A DNA stretch of 64,000 nt from Effrenium voratum (taxonomy: Eukaryota > Sar > Dinophyceae > Suessiales > Symbiodiniaceae): contig CAUJNA010003809.1 in the NCBI GenBank assembly GCA_963377175.1, positions 242,501 through 306,500 of the forward strand. Reading direction: 5' to 3'. A program made the translations under genes and the position numbers. Below, in pieces: positions 37,501-45,848 of the stretch. Position 1 is the stretch's first letter; every line of letters starts with the position of its first letter. A model generated the notes under the pieces. The model was given only the letters and a program-made list of their open reading frames with translations. It ran no database searches and had not been told where the DNA came from.

Positions 37501-37754
37501 GTGTGACTCTGAAAATCCAGCTAAGACACCGAGAGAGAGTGAGAGAGAGAGCCGCAAAAATGAAGTTAGAGCACTGTTTGCGGATGACATGTGTCTGATA
37601 GGTGCAGGGATAACATCGGAAATCGTATGCGAGCTGACCGTCCTTGGGCGATCGATGCATTGATATCTGCAAGGCCCTCCCGGACGACGATTTCGGTCGC
37701 AGCGGCCCAGGAGCCAAGCGCCTGCAAGAAGTCAACCAATTTGCAGGCATTTTG
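34541..37754. other. About 3.2 kb of host DNA without recognisable genes
   Basis: Short competing ORFs on both strands, with an interrupted GA run near 37,535-37,552. No domain, RNA or element recognised. Confidence 0.35.
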
Positions 37755-37759
37755 AGATG

Positions 37760-37861
37760 GCTGTGGCTCAAAAAACCGGAAGTCCAAAATGGCTTGCCCT
37801 AAGTGGAAACATGGACCAAAACCTGCGGTTTGCCCCTCCTGTTTAATTTTGGGCCACACCC
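37760..37861 (-). mobile_element. Family A MITE with AGATG duplication
   Basis: Ends GCTGTGGCTCAAAAAACC and AATTTTGGGCCACACCC. Perfect AGATG flanks at 37755-37759 and 37862-37866. The interior is the reversed family A core (GGAAACATGGACCAAAACC, CTGCGG). Confidence 0.85.
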
Positions 37862-37866
37862 AGATG

Positions 37867-37955
37867 GGTCTGCATGTTGATTCGGGACCCTTTGGTGGAC
37901 ACCATTTAGGTGTCCACCAACCACTTTGGAGAGAGCTTCCTACTAAAATTCATAG
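37867..37955 (+). mobile_element. Family E MITE abutting a family A element
   Basis: Starts directly after the AGATG that flanks the family A copy. Shares GATTCGGGACCC, the TGGTGGACACC stem and AAAATTCATA with the copy at 27471. No right-hand AGATG, so the exact insertion history is unclear. Confidence 0.65.
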
Positions 37956-38101
37956 CGAACCTGGCCTCAGCTTATTCGAAGGCTCCTTCTTTGTGAACGG
38001 TATGCACGCACCGTCAGCCTGGGCAGTGCATTCCCAACCGAGAAACTGAAAAGGAGAAAGCATCAAGACCATGCCACGCAAACGAATGAAACGAATATAT
38101 T

Positions 38102-38206
38102 AGGGTATGGGTCAAAATAAACCCGCCAGGAATCGGCCCGCAGGTTTCAGTCTTTGGTTCCATTTATCAGGGTTCCATTTTGGGTACGCATTTTTGACCC
38201 ACGGCC
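38102..38206 (+). mobile_element. Family A MITE with ATATT duplication
   Basis: Starts AGGGTATGGGTCAAAAT and ends ATTTTTGACCCACGGCC; perfect ATATT flanks at 38097-38101 and 38207-38211. It lies about 200 bases from the start of AT-rich viral island 1. Confidence 0.85.
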
Positions 38207-38527
38207 ATATTGCTTTGTCTTGCATCAAAGAGCCAAGCCAGGATGCACTGTGCTTGCACTTTGCAACAGTGTGAAACAGAAGCTGGGCATGCACAGACAT
38301 GACGCAAAGATCCACCTTCACAAAAACGTTTTTGGTAGGTGATGTGAACACGTGTCTGCAAGACACTTAGGGTTCAGCGGATTTATTGCTGAACAATGGA
38401 AGAATAAATTGCTTAGAAGCAAATTCAAAGGGGTGCGGATTTATTTCGGGATTTGTTTTTCGTTTTTTTGGGGGATGTGTTTTTTTAGTTGTTCGTCCGG
38501 GCCAGTAAAAATGTCGTAGTTTACAGC

Positions 38528-38927
38528 ATGACACACATACTTTCTAAATATGAAGGATTTAAGAACGACAAGACATTCTATGTTGATTTAGAAGGTGGAT
38601 GCTGTGCTACAAAAAGAAGAATTGATTTAAGAAAATTGATTTATAATACAATGTTATGTATTGAGATTGATGAAAACCAACATAAGTATTAAATTAAACA
38701 AGATGAAAACGATAGATACAACAAGTTATTCACGGAATTTTCCGGTAAATCCATTTTCATTAGATATAATCCTGACAAATTCATAGACAAATACGAGCAA
38801 TAAATAAAATCCAATGTTTGAAACGAGAATGAAAGTATTAGACAAGTCCATCAATAAACACATTGAAAGAATAGAAAAAGGTGAAAACGAACTGGTAGAA
38901 ATACACCATTGTTTTAATGATGAATAA
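38528..38927 (+). pseudogene. Virus-type PD-(D/E)XK-like nuclease, disrupted
   Basis: The first frame starts at ATG 38528 and contains a cysteine-bearing GGCCATKRRIDLRKLI segment followed by MLCIEIDENQHKY. From memory of the family, a D...E-I-D-E-x-Q-H-K core followed by an FIRYNPDK motif is typical of a nuclease-like protein of large algal and amoebal DNA viruses. Here the core is cut by TAA (38690-38692). The same frame resumes with KQDENDRYNKLF and SIFIRYNPDKF, meets a second TAA at 38801, and then shifts by one base at the A-run 38806-38809 before continuing with ETRMKVLDKSINKHIERIEK to 38927. Nuclease function is inferred from the RID...EID arrangement, not shown. It lies immediately upstream of a DNA methyltransferase. 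Confidence 0.68.
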
Positions 38928-38949
38928 TTAAAATCTAAATAACTGTAAT

Positions 38950-39600
38950 AAATAAATTTATTAGAGTTATTGTCTGGCACAGGTTCAGTTGGAACTATTG
39001 CGAGAGATTTAGGTTTCAATGTTATATCATTGGATTTGAAGAATGCTAACATTAATACTGACATGTTGAAATGGAATTACAAAGAGTTTGACAAAGGGCA
39101 TTTCGATATTATTTTGGGCTTCTCCACCTTGTACTGAATACAGCAGAGCGAAAACAACAGGAATAAGGAACATAGACTATGCTAATAGCATTGTTTTAAA
39201 AACCATTGAAATAATAGATTACTTCAATCCTTCGTGGTGGGTGATTGAAAATCCACAGACAGGATTATTGAAAGAACAACCTTTTATGAATGGGCTAAGA
39301 TACAACGACATTGATTATTGTAAATACGGCTTTAATTACAGGAAAAGAACTTGGTTATGGAACAACCTTGATAAATGGAAACGGGGCGACGCCCCCTTTA
39401 CACACGGAGTGTGGAAACCCCGAAGTTTATGTAATAAAGATTGTGGTAAGGTGGTTAACAATAAACATATTGAAACAGCACAACGCTTACCTAGTGGTCG
39501 TAAGGAAAATTGGAGCGCGAATTATGTTAAACATAAACAGGAAGACCTTTACAAAATCCCTAGTGAGTTGATTTGTGAAATCTTGGTTTGTCTCTGGTAG
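38950..39600 (+). pseudogene. C5 cytosine DNA methyltransferase, virus type, frameshifted
   Basis: Two adjoining frames together encode a short DNA (cytosine-5) methyltransferase. The upstream frame carries the SAM-binding motif I (LELLSGTGSVG, then ISLDL). After a one-base excess in the T-run 39112-39115 the downstream frame begins WASPPCTEYSRAK, with the catalytic Cys of the PPC motif, followed by the ENP motif VI (WWVIENPQTGLLK), then DYCKYGFNYRKRTWLWNN and an LCNKDCG segment, ending at TAG (39598-39600). The order and length (about 216 codons) match small viral methyltransferases that lack a long recognition domain. No ATG precedes motif I; two TAA codons sit just before it. Without the indel, all catalytic motifs would be in frame. 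Confidence 0.87.
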
Positions 39601-39838
39601 TGCAACGGAGCAAATTCAAAAAGTGCCAATTTACATTGTGTGTCTCGCTCTTGGGAGGGTTTCTTCACGCTCTTGGGAGGGTTTCTTTCCGCTCTTGGGA
39701 GAGTTGGTTTGCTTTTGGTTTCATTGATAGGTTGCTTTGGAATGTTCTTTGTTCTGTTCCTTGTTTGTCTTTTGGTTATGTTCTTTGTTGCTGGGGGTTT
39801 TTTGGATAAGGGGCCTTCAACCTATCTGAGTAAATATT

Positions 39839-40113
39839 TTGTCTAAAAACGGTTTAAAGGGTTGTTGGTATAGTGTGATAGAGGTTGTGGAGAAGAAATA
39901 TTGTTCGGGTTGTCAAAGAGATAAGAATGTGGATTTGTTCACGGAAAATTATAAAATGTGTGATAAGTGTCGTGAAAAGAGCAGAAGAAAAAAACAAGTA
40001 GTATATCAGTGCGATGAATGCAATTGTGATGTCAAAAAACACATAAACCAAAGCACGAACGAACTTACAGGCACAAGGAAAATTTGGAAAAGAATGAGGT
40101 TAAAGATGTTTGA
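39839..40113 (+). pseudogene. Two-part zinc-binding protein of virus type, frameshifted
   Basis: The frame has no ATG before its first zinc site (it opens after TGA at 39827). It encodes KKYCSGCQRDKNVDLF, then KMCDKCREKSRRKK, a CxxC...CxxC zinc-ribbon-like unit, then YQCDECNCDVKK. Near the A-run at about 40,034-40,039 the frame should shift by one: the alternative frame continues with HERTYRHKENLEKNEV and stops at TGA 40111-40113, giving a CxxCxC...H...H finger ending. Left unshifted, the ORF runs to 40123 with unrelated sequence. The same finger style appears in a second damaged gene at 50,330-50,513. Function unknown. Confidence 0.55.
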
Positions 40114-40311
40114 AACGGTTTAAGTTATTCAACAAAATGAATAACTCAAAACATTTGACAGGTGGATAGGATTTTAAAGAATTTATGTATTAAAATGTTA
40201 TGTTAGATTTGGGGGGCGCTTTTAAAATGGACTGAAAAGCCTAGGGTGGTGTACACATTTTGAAGTGGGTTAGAGGCCTACTGCTTGCTGTGGGGGGCGG
40301 CTGATGTTCGC

Positions 40312-41037
40312 AGAAGTGATGATTCAAATAGGGGTGCAATTAAATCTTTGCAAGAAATCCAAAAAGTAGCGGGGGGGTTGGGGGGGGGGAGGCGGCAGCC
40401 CCCCCCATGATGTTTGAAGAAGTGATGATTCGAAATGGGGTGCAATTACATCTCTGCAAAAATCTAAAAAGTAGCAGGGGGGTTGGGAGGGGCAGCCCCC
40501 CCCATGATGTTCGATGAAGTGATGATTCAAATAGGGGTGCAATTAAATCTCTGTAGAAAATCTAAAAAGTAGCGGGGTTGGGGCGGCAGCCCCTCCCCCA
40601 ATGATGTTCGAAGAAGTGATTCAGATAGGGGTGCAATGATTCACGAAAGGGTGCGATAGAATATAAAAAGCAGCGGGAGGGTTGGCGGGGGTGGCTTCCC
40701 CCTACGATGTTCGAAGAAATGCATACATACAAACATACATAGATTAGATAGATTGCATAAAATGTCGTATTTTACAGCATGTTCTCGCGAAATTGGATGC
40801 TCGAAAGAGTGATGATTCAAATAGGGGTGCAATTATATCTCTGCAAGAAATCCAAAAAGTAGCGGGGGGGTTGGGGGGGGGGGAGGCGGCAGCCCCCCCA
40901 TGATGTTTGAAGAAGTGATGATTCGAAATGGGGTGCAATTACATCTCTGCAAAAATCTAAAAAGTAGCGGGGGGGTTGGGAAGAGCAGCCCCCCCCATGA
41001 TGTTCGAAGAAGTGATGATTCAAATAGGGAGGAACTG
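40312..41037. repeat. Tandem repeat of about 100 bp with G-runs
   Basis: Seven recognisable units contain GAAGTGATGATTCAAATAGG, GGTGCAATTA, ATCTCTGCAA, AAAAAGTAGCGGGG and a G-run followed by AGCCCCCCCATGATG. Units begin near 40,315, 40,421, 40,518, 40,612 (diverged), 40,806, 40,912 and 41,009. Runs of up to ten G could form G-quadruplexes. A 23-base string near 40,758-40,780 nearly matches 38,508-38,530 at the nuclease start. Confidence 0.88.
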
Positions 41038-41345
41038 GTGATGCTGAGGATGCGGGAAGCCAAAGCCAAAAACCGATGAAAGGGTGCAAAAGCCAAAAAG
41101 CCTGGAGAGGAACTTGGAAAGCAGAGGATGCGAAAAGCCAAAGCCACCAAAAGCAGTATAAACCAGCAAAAGCCAAAAACGCCACCTGCCGGAGAGGAAC
41201 TGGAATGCAGAGGATGCGGAAAGCCAAACCCGAAAAGCCACCAAAAGCCGCATAACCCAACAAGAAGCCGAAAGCCAAGAAGCCGAGAAGCCAAAAAGCA
41301 AAGAAGCCAAGAAGCCGAAAGCCAAGAAGCCAACAAGCCAAAAAG
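41038..41345. repeat. AAGCC-rich purine repeat
   Basis: Degenerate repetition of AGAAGCC, AAAAAGCC and GCCGAAAGCC. Minus-strand ORFs of up to 191 codons reading LLGFLAFG-type repeats are artefacts of it. Confidence 0.85.
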
Positions 41346-42260
41346 AGAAAATCGAGAAGAAAAAAAAAGGAGGAAAAACAAACTAAAATGAATACCCCTC
41401 CAATTCAAAGGTTTGAATGAAACAGGATGTGCGGACTAATCTCATCAACATTGGTGGTGGGGGTTCAGAATTAGAGCACATGTTCACAAAAGAACTCCCT
41501 TTCCACAGGGTTACAAATAGCTCAGGCGCACGCATTGCGGTCTGCCTCAAAATAGGGGTGCCCCAAAATATGGTGTTCCTGTTGCAAAACCGACAGGTGC
41601 CCCCGCAAAAAAAAGACACGCCAACAATATGTTGATACCCACCACAAGTGCGTTCAGCTGTCACCACTGTCAATAGCCAATCATAGTGCGCCTCCCAAGG
41701 GAGCTGAATCTGGGATCCTGTTGGTGCTTGAAGGGAATGTCTGGGAAATGAGTGCCGGATCGTGCTGTTGCACAAGAGTGGCGACTTTAGACATCGGAAC
41801 AGACAACGCAAAAACGATGTGTTTGATCTTCATCAGCGTAGGTTTGTGTGAATGTGTGTGTGTGTGTGTTTGCGATCAAACGTGTGGAAATCGCACGGGC
41901 TCGTGAAATGCAGCCATGCAAGGCAATGTCAGGGGAACCAAGCAATGCCAGGAGCACCTGCGGCACAATGGCCATCGGGAAATCTGCAGGAGCTGGCAAC
42001 ATATGTACCTTCAGCCGGCTTGCTAGTCTGCTTACAGACTCAAATCATTGACAAATGACTAGCTCTCGATCTTACGCGGTAACTGATGGGTCTTCAGCGA
42101 AGCAAACTTGACGCTGATTGCTTCAAGCTCTCAGTGGGATCTGATGGGAACGCAATCCGCTTTCGATCGGAAGGCGCACCTTGGGTGGATCTCTTGTCAA
42201 AACCCCAGACAAGAGTACACCGTTTCGAAGAGGGAGCTGTAGGAACTTGGCTCAAAACAT
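41346..42260. other. Host DNA without recognisable genes
   Basis: Includes a (GT)n run at about 41,850-41,872. Short ORFs only. Confidence 0.4.
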
Positions 42261-42413
42261 TCAAAGCACTCAAAGCACTCAAAGCACTCAAAGCACTCAA
42301 AGCACTCAAAGCACTCAAAGCACTCAAAGCACTCAAAGCACTCAAAGCACTCAAAGCACTCAAAGCACTCAAAGCACTCAAAGCACTCAAAGCACTCAAA
42401 GCACTCAAAGCAC
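42261..42413. repeat. TCAAAGCAC nonamer array, 17 units
   Basis: A near-perfect 9-bp tandem repeat of about 153 bases with no length variation. Because the unit is divisible by three, all six frames stay open and give tripeptide repeats (KAL, QST, ECF and others); the ORFs spanning it are not supported as genes. Confidence 0.97.
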
Positions 42414-43553
42414 ATTCATGCCATCATCGCCAAACAAACTGGCTAGGAAAACATGGCAACGGTAACTAATTCAAACCATGAAACCAGAGACGCCAAGCTC
42501 CAAGCCAAATTTGTGAGCCGGTCTGCAGAACCTTGGAACATGTGCAAAGCGCTGTCTGTATTGAGCGAATTGCAGTCTGGAGCGACATTCGGTTTCTCCG
42601 TTCCCTCCAGGAAAATACCCAAAAGCTGCTCCTGGCACAAAGTGACGCAGAAGATAGCGTACAAAGCACGAAAAAACCCGGCAGCCCCACTGCGGGTGCC
42701 ACTCCGACGGCCTCTGAAGTGCCCCTCAGCGGCATGAAAGTAGCCGTCGCATTTCATTCGGACCACGTGCGAGCGCGAGCGCCCGCTGCACGGCTGCGCG
42801 CTGAGGGTCGGGCCCCGGCAAGGAGGGCACACCCCGCCAGGGGCAGAGGTAGCTGGCGCAAACCTTCCAGCAAGGTGTTGGCAAAAAAGAAGCAGCGAGC
42901 TGTGGCGCCTGGGGAGCCCCAAGAAGAGCTCCTGGCATCAAGTCGGATGCCGGGTTCCTGAGAAACCACAAAAAAAACGCGGCCAGAAGTGTCTCAGAGT
43001 CATCTTCAGAGTTACCTCAGTCTAAGCAGTGAGATCCAGGGTTGCGGCATACCATCTGCATGGCGTTGCTAACCTGCAAGGGTTAGAAGAGTGATGCGCA
43101 TGTGGCTTGACGGTTGGCACCTTCCAGCCAGCATCAACTCCATGACTCACCGGATGTACAGTCTGGCAGCTTATCAATGCGACTGCTTGGCTGCGGGTTG
43201 TGCATGGTGAAGTGGCTGCTCGCTGCTTTGGCTGTTTATTGACTAGCAGGGTCCGCTATGGCTGGACGGGCGCGACAAACAATGGAGTGCTTTGTGATTG
43301 ATGTCCAGGCGCTCGTTTGACATTGACTGCAGTGTCACCGCTTGATTTATCAAACCCGGGACAGCAAACGATGACATCCGGAAGGCAAGTGCATGTTGTG
43401 GTTGCCAATCTAAACCCGTCTTGCGTACATCTGCAAAATACGGCAGCGCCACGACATGTTGCGCCTCCATCCAGCAGCAGTTTGATGCATGCAGACATGC
43501 CAATCAATGCGCTCTGCCTGTTGGGCAGGCGGAAAAACCAAATTGGCGGACTT
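42414..43553. other. Spacer between nonamer array and cytochrome c array
   Basis: A forward frame (42,533-42,961) and a reverse frame overlap; neither has a recognised domain. The remainder is the downstream flank of cytochrome c copy 1. Confidence 0.35.
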
Positions 43554-43898
43554 TCACTTCATCTCGTTCATGTAAGCGATCAGGTCCGCTCGCTCCTTCT
43601 CCTTCTTGATGCCTGCAAAGACCATCTTGGTTCCAGGAATGTACTTCTTCGGGTTCAGCAGATACTCGAACAAGTGCTTGTCCGACCACAAGATGGCAGC
43701 ATTCTTGTTCGCTTCCGAGTACGCAAACCCATCACAAGTGCCGGAAGTGCGACCAATGAGGCCCCAGAGCGGAGGGCCCTGCTTGACGTTGCCACCTTGC
43801 TCGATTGTGTGGCACTGAGCACACTTGGACTTGAAGAGCTTTGCACCCTTCTTGGTGTCACCCGCAGGCACTTCCACGTCAGGCTCTGGCACCGGCAT
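43554..43898 (-). CDS. CYC: Cytochrome c, tandem copy 1
   Basis: Encodes a 114-residue mitochondrial cytochrome c, the soluble electron carrier between complexes III and IV in the intermembrane space. Visible features: the heme-attachment motif CAQCH (residues 26-30, His30 being one axial ligand), [32 protein letters not shown] with the second axial ligand Met92, and the C-terminal helix [17 protein letters not shown]. An N-terminal extension of about 11 residues precedes the GDTKKG start of the conserved core. The ATG at 43898 is preferred over an in-frame GTG five codons upstream, because copy 4 has an in-frame stop just before that GTG. No introns. An extra Cys55 is unusual. Confidence 0.96.
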   Translation of the reverse strand: MPVPEPDVEVPAGDTKKGAKLFKSKCAQCHTIEQGGNVKQGPPLWGLIGRTSGTCDGFAYSEANKNAAILWSDKHLFEYLLNPKKYIPGTKMVFAGIKKEKERADLIAYMNEMK

Positions 43899-44441
43899 TG
43901 CACGGGAAACCACGGTCCAATGACAGAGGTTTGCAACCTATGGCCTTGAGCACTTTCCACGTTCATCATGCCATCACATGTCAAGAAGGCCTGCCTATAC
44001 GCGGCATGATCATAGCGGTTCTGTTTCTTGGCAACTTCAATCAAGATTGCAATAAGGCACGACCCGTTCACGTTTCACATCATGCACTGCTACTAAAGAG
44101 CCGGCATGCGTTAGCAATGACGCCATGTCAAGGCATTCAACTCCAAAGCATCCATGAAGGCAGCGCAATCATCATCTTGCAGGCTTCAGGTGCCTGAACG
44201 GGCGAACACAATTGATTAAATAGATGCATTCAAGTAGACTCTGTTCCGCCACTTACCTAATCTTCTGTGAGGTCACAAATCCCATGCTGCCACTGGCACA
44301 AGGATTTGGCTGCGTGTTGCTTGCCGATGCTCGAACGTCCTCCAGCAAAAGCGCGGTTTGCTCGCGGCAGGCGGGTAGCCAACGCCCTTATGGGAATCGT
44401 GCGCCGGCCACGCAGCCGGGAAAATGACATGAGCATTGCTC

Positions 44442-44786
44442 TCACTTCATCTCGTTCATGTAAGCAATCAGGTCCGCTCGCTCCTTCTCCTTCTTGATGC
44501 CTGCAAAGACCATCTTGGTTCCGGGAATGTACTTTTTCGGGTTCAGCAGATACTCGAACAAGTGCTTGTCCGACCACAAGATGGCAGCATTCTTGTTCGC
44601 TTCCGAGTACGCAAACCCATCACAGGTGCCGGAAGTGCGACCAATGAGGCCCCAGAGCGGAGGGCCCTGCTTGACGTTGCCACCTTGCTCGATTGTGTGG
44701 CACTGAGCACACTTGGACTTGAAGAGCTTTGCACCCTTCTTGGTGTCACCCGCAGGCACTTCCACGTCAGGCTCTGGCACCGGCAT
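44442..44786 (-). CDS. CYC: Cytochrome c, tandem copy 2
   Basis: Same 114-residue protein as copy 1, amino acid for amino acid, with only scattered synonymous differences (for example TTTTTC versus CTTCTT near the 3' end). Stop TGA at 44442-44444. Upstream and downstream spacers match copy 1, including the GTAAGT-containing segment. Presence of CAQCH and PGTKM indicates a functional protein. Confidence 0.96.
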   Translation of the reverse strand: MPVPEPDVEVPAGDTKKGAKLFKSKCAQCHTIEQGGNVKQGPPLWGLIGRTSGTCDGFAYSEANKNAAILWSDKHLFEYLLNPKKYIPGTKMVFAGIKKEKERADLIAYMNEMK

Positions 44787-45330
44787 TGCACGGGAAACCA
44801 CGGTCCAATGACAGAGGTTTGCAACCTATGGCCTTGAGCACTTTCCACGTTCATCATGCCATCACATGTCAAGAAGGCCTGCCTATACGTGGCATGATCA
44901 TAGCGGTTCTGTTTCTTGGCAACTTCAATCAAGATTGCAATAAGGCACGACCCGTTCACGTTTCACATCATGCACTGCTACCAAAGAGCCGGCATGCGTG
45001 AGCAATGACGCCATGTCAAGGCATTCAACTCCAAAGCATCCATGAAGGCAGCGCAATCATCATCTTACAGGCTTCAGGTGCCTGAACGGGCGAACACAAT
45101 TGATTAAATTGATGCATTCAAGTAGACTCTGTTCCGCCACTTACCTAATCTTCTGTGAGGTCACAAATCCCATGCTGCCACTGGCACAAGGATTTGGCTG
45201 CGCGTTGCTTGCCGATGCTCGAACGTCCTCCAGCAAAAGGGCGGCTTGCGCGCGGCAGGCGGGTAGCCAACGCCCTTATGGGAATCGAGCGCCGGCCACG
45301 CAGCCGGGAAAATGACATGAGTGTTTGCTC

Positions 45331-45675
45331 TCACTTCATCTCGTTCATGTAAGCAATCAGGTCCGCTCGCTCCTTCTCCTTCTTGATGCCTGCAAAGACC
45401 ATCTTGGTTCCAGGAATGTACTTCTTCGGGTTCAGCAGATACTCGAACAAGTGCTTGTCCGACCACAAGATGGCAGCATTCTTGTTCGCTTCCGAGTACG
45501 CAAACCCATCACAGGTGCCGGAAGTGCGACCAATGAGGCCCCAGAGCGGAGGGCCCTGCTTGACGTTGCCACCTTGCTCGATTGTGTGGCACTGAGCACA
45601 CTTGGACTTGAAGAGCTTTGCACCCTTCTTGGTGTCACCCGCAGGCACCTCCACGTCAGGCTCTGGCACCGGCAT
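45331..45675 (-). CDS. CYC: Cytochrome c, tandem copy 3
   Basis: Protein identical to copies 1 and 2. The upstream flank follows the repeat unit to about 45,848 and then diverges: CTGTTCTGGGCAAC replaces CTGTTTCTTGGCAAC, a variant shared with copy 4. Copies 3 and 4 are therefore probably closer to each other in origin although now about 2.4 kb apart. Confidence 0.96.
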   Translation of the reverse strand: MPVPEPDVEVPAGDTKKGAKLFKSKCAQCHTIEQGGNVKQGPPLWGLIGRTSGTCDGFAYSEANKNAAILWSDKHLFEYLLNPKKYIPGTKMVFAGIKKEKERADLIAYMNEMK

Positions 45676-45848
45676 TGCACGGGAAACCACGGTCCAATGA
45701 CAGAGGTTTGCAACCTATGGCCTTGAGCACTTTCCACGTTCATCATGCCATCACATGTCAAGAAGGCCTGCCTATACGTGGCATGATCATAGCGGTTCTG
45801 TTCTGGGCAACTTCAACTGAGATGGCAACAAGGCACGACCCTTTCAGG

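Larger units (their letters stand above)
38390..40230 (+). mobile_element. AT-rich viral island 1 (endogenised DNA-virus fragment)
   Basis: Base composition shifts sharply to AT-rich, with A/T-ending codons, and the three recognisable genes are of DNA-virus type: a PD-(D/E)XK-like nuclease, a C5 DNA methyltransferase and a zinc-finger protein, all on the plus strand. All are disrupted. Limits are set by composition; no terminal repeats were identified. Between the methyltransferase and the zinc-finger gene (39,601-39,838) is a GT-rich stretch with a repeated CTCTTGGGAG motif and no gene. Confidence 0.8.
43554..45700 (-). repeat. Cytochrome c tandem array, unit 888-889 bp
   Basis: Copies 1-3 start 888 and 889 bases apart; the unit includes the gene and about 540 bases of spacer that is almost as conserved as the gene. 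On the coding strand the spacer contains GATTAGGTAAGTGGCGG (GTAAGT at 44251-44256 and 45139-45144), resembling a 5' splice site, and GCTCAAG about 50 bases upstream of each ATG (43945-43951 in copy 1), which equals the last seven bases of the dinoflagellate spliced leader. All copies have the same orientation, as expected of dinoflagellate tandem genes expressed by trans-splicing. Confidence 0.9.

Noticed and set aside
40833..41408. Minus-strand ORF of 191 codons rich in Phe/Leu/Gly
   Set aside because: Produced by the AAGCC purine repeat and the G-run tandem repeat.
42261..42413. CRISPR-like array
   Set aside because: Perfect tandem nonamers without spacers; likewise the 42-bp array at 50,090 has no unique spacers.
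42086..42469. ORFs with KAL, QST, ECF or SAL repeats
   Set aside because: All derive from a 9-bp tandem array whose length is divisible by three, so every frame stays open.
43554..43913. Start of cytochrome c at the upstream GTG (119 residues)
   Set aside because: Copy 4 has an in-frame TAG just before this GTG, and a normal ATG follows five codons later; 114 residues fits the family.
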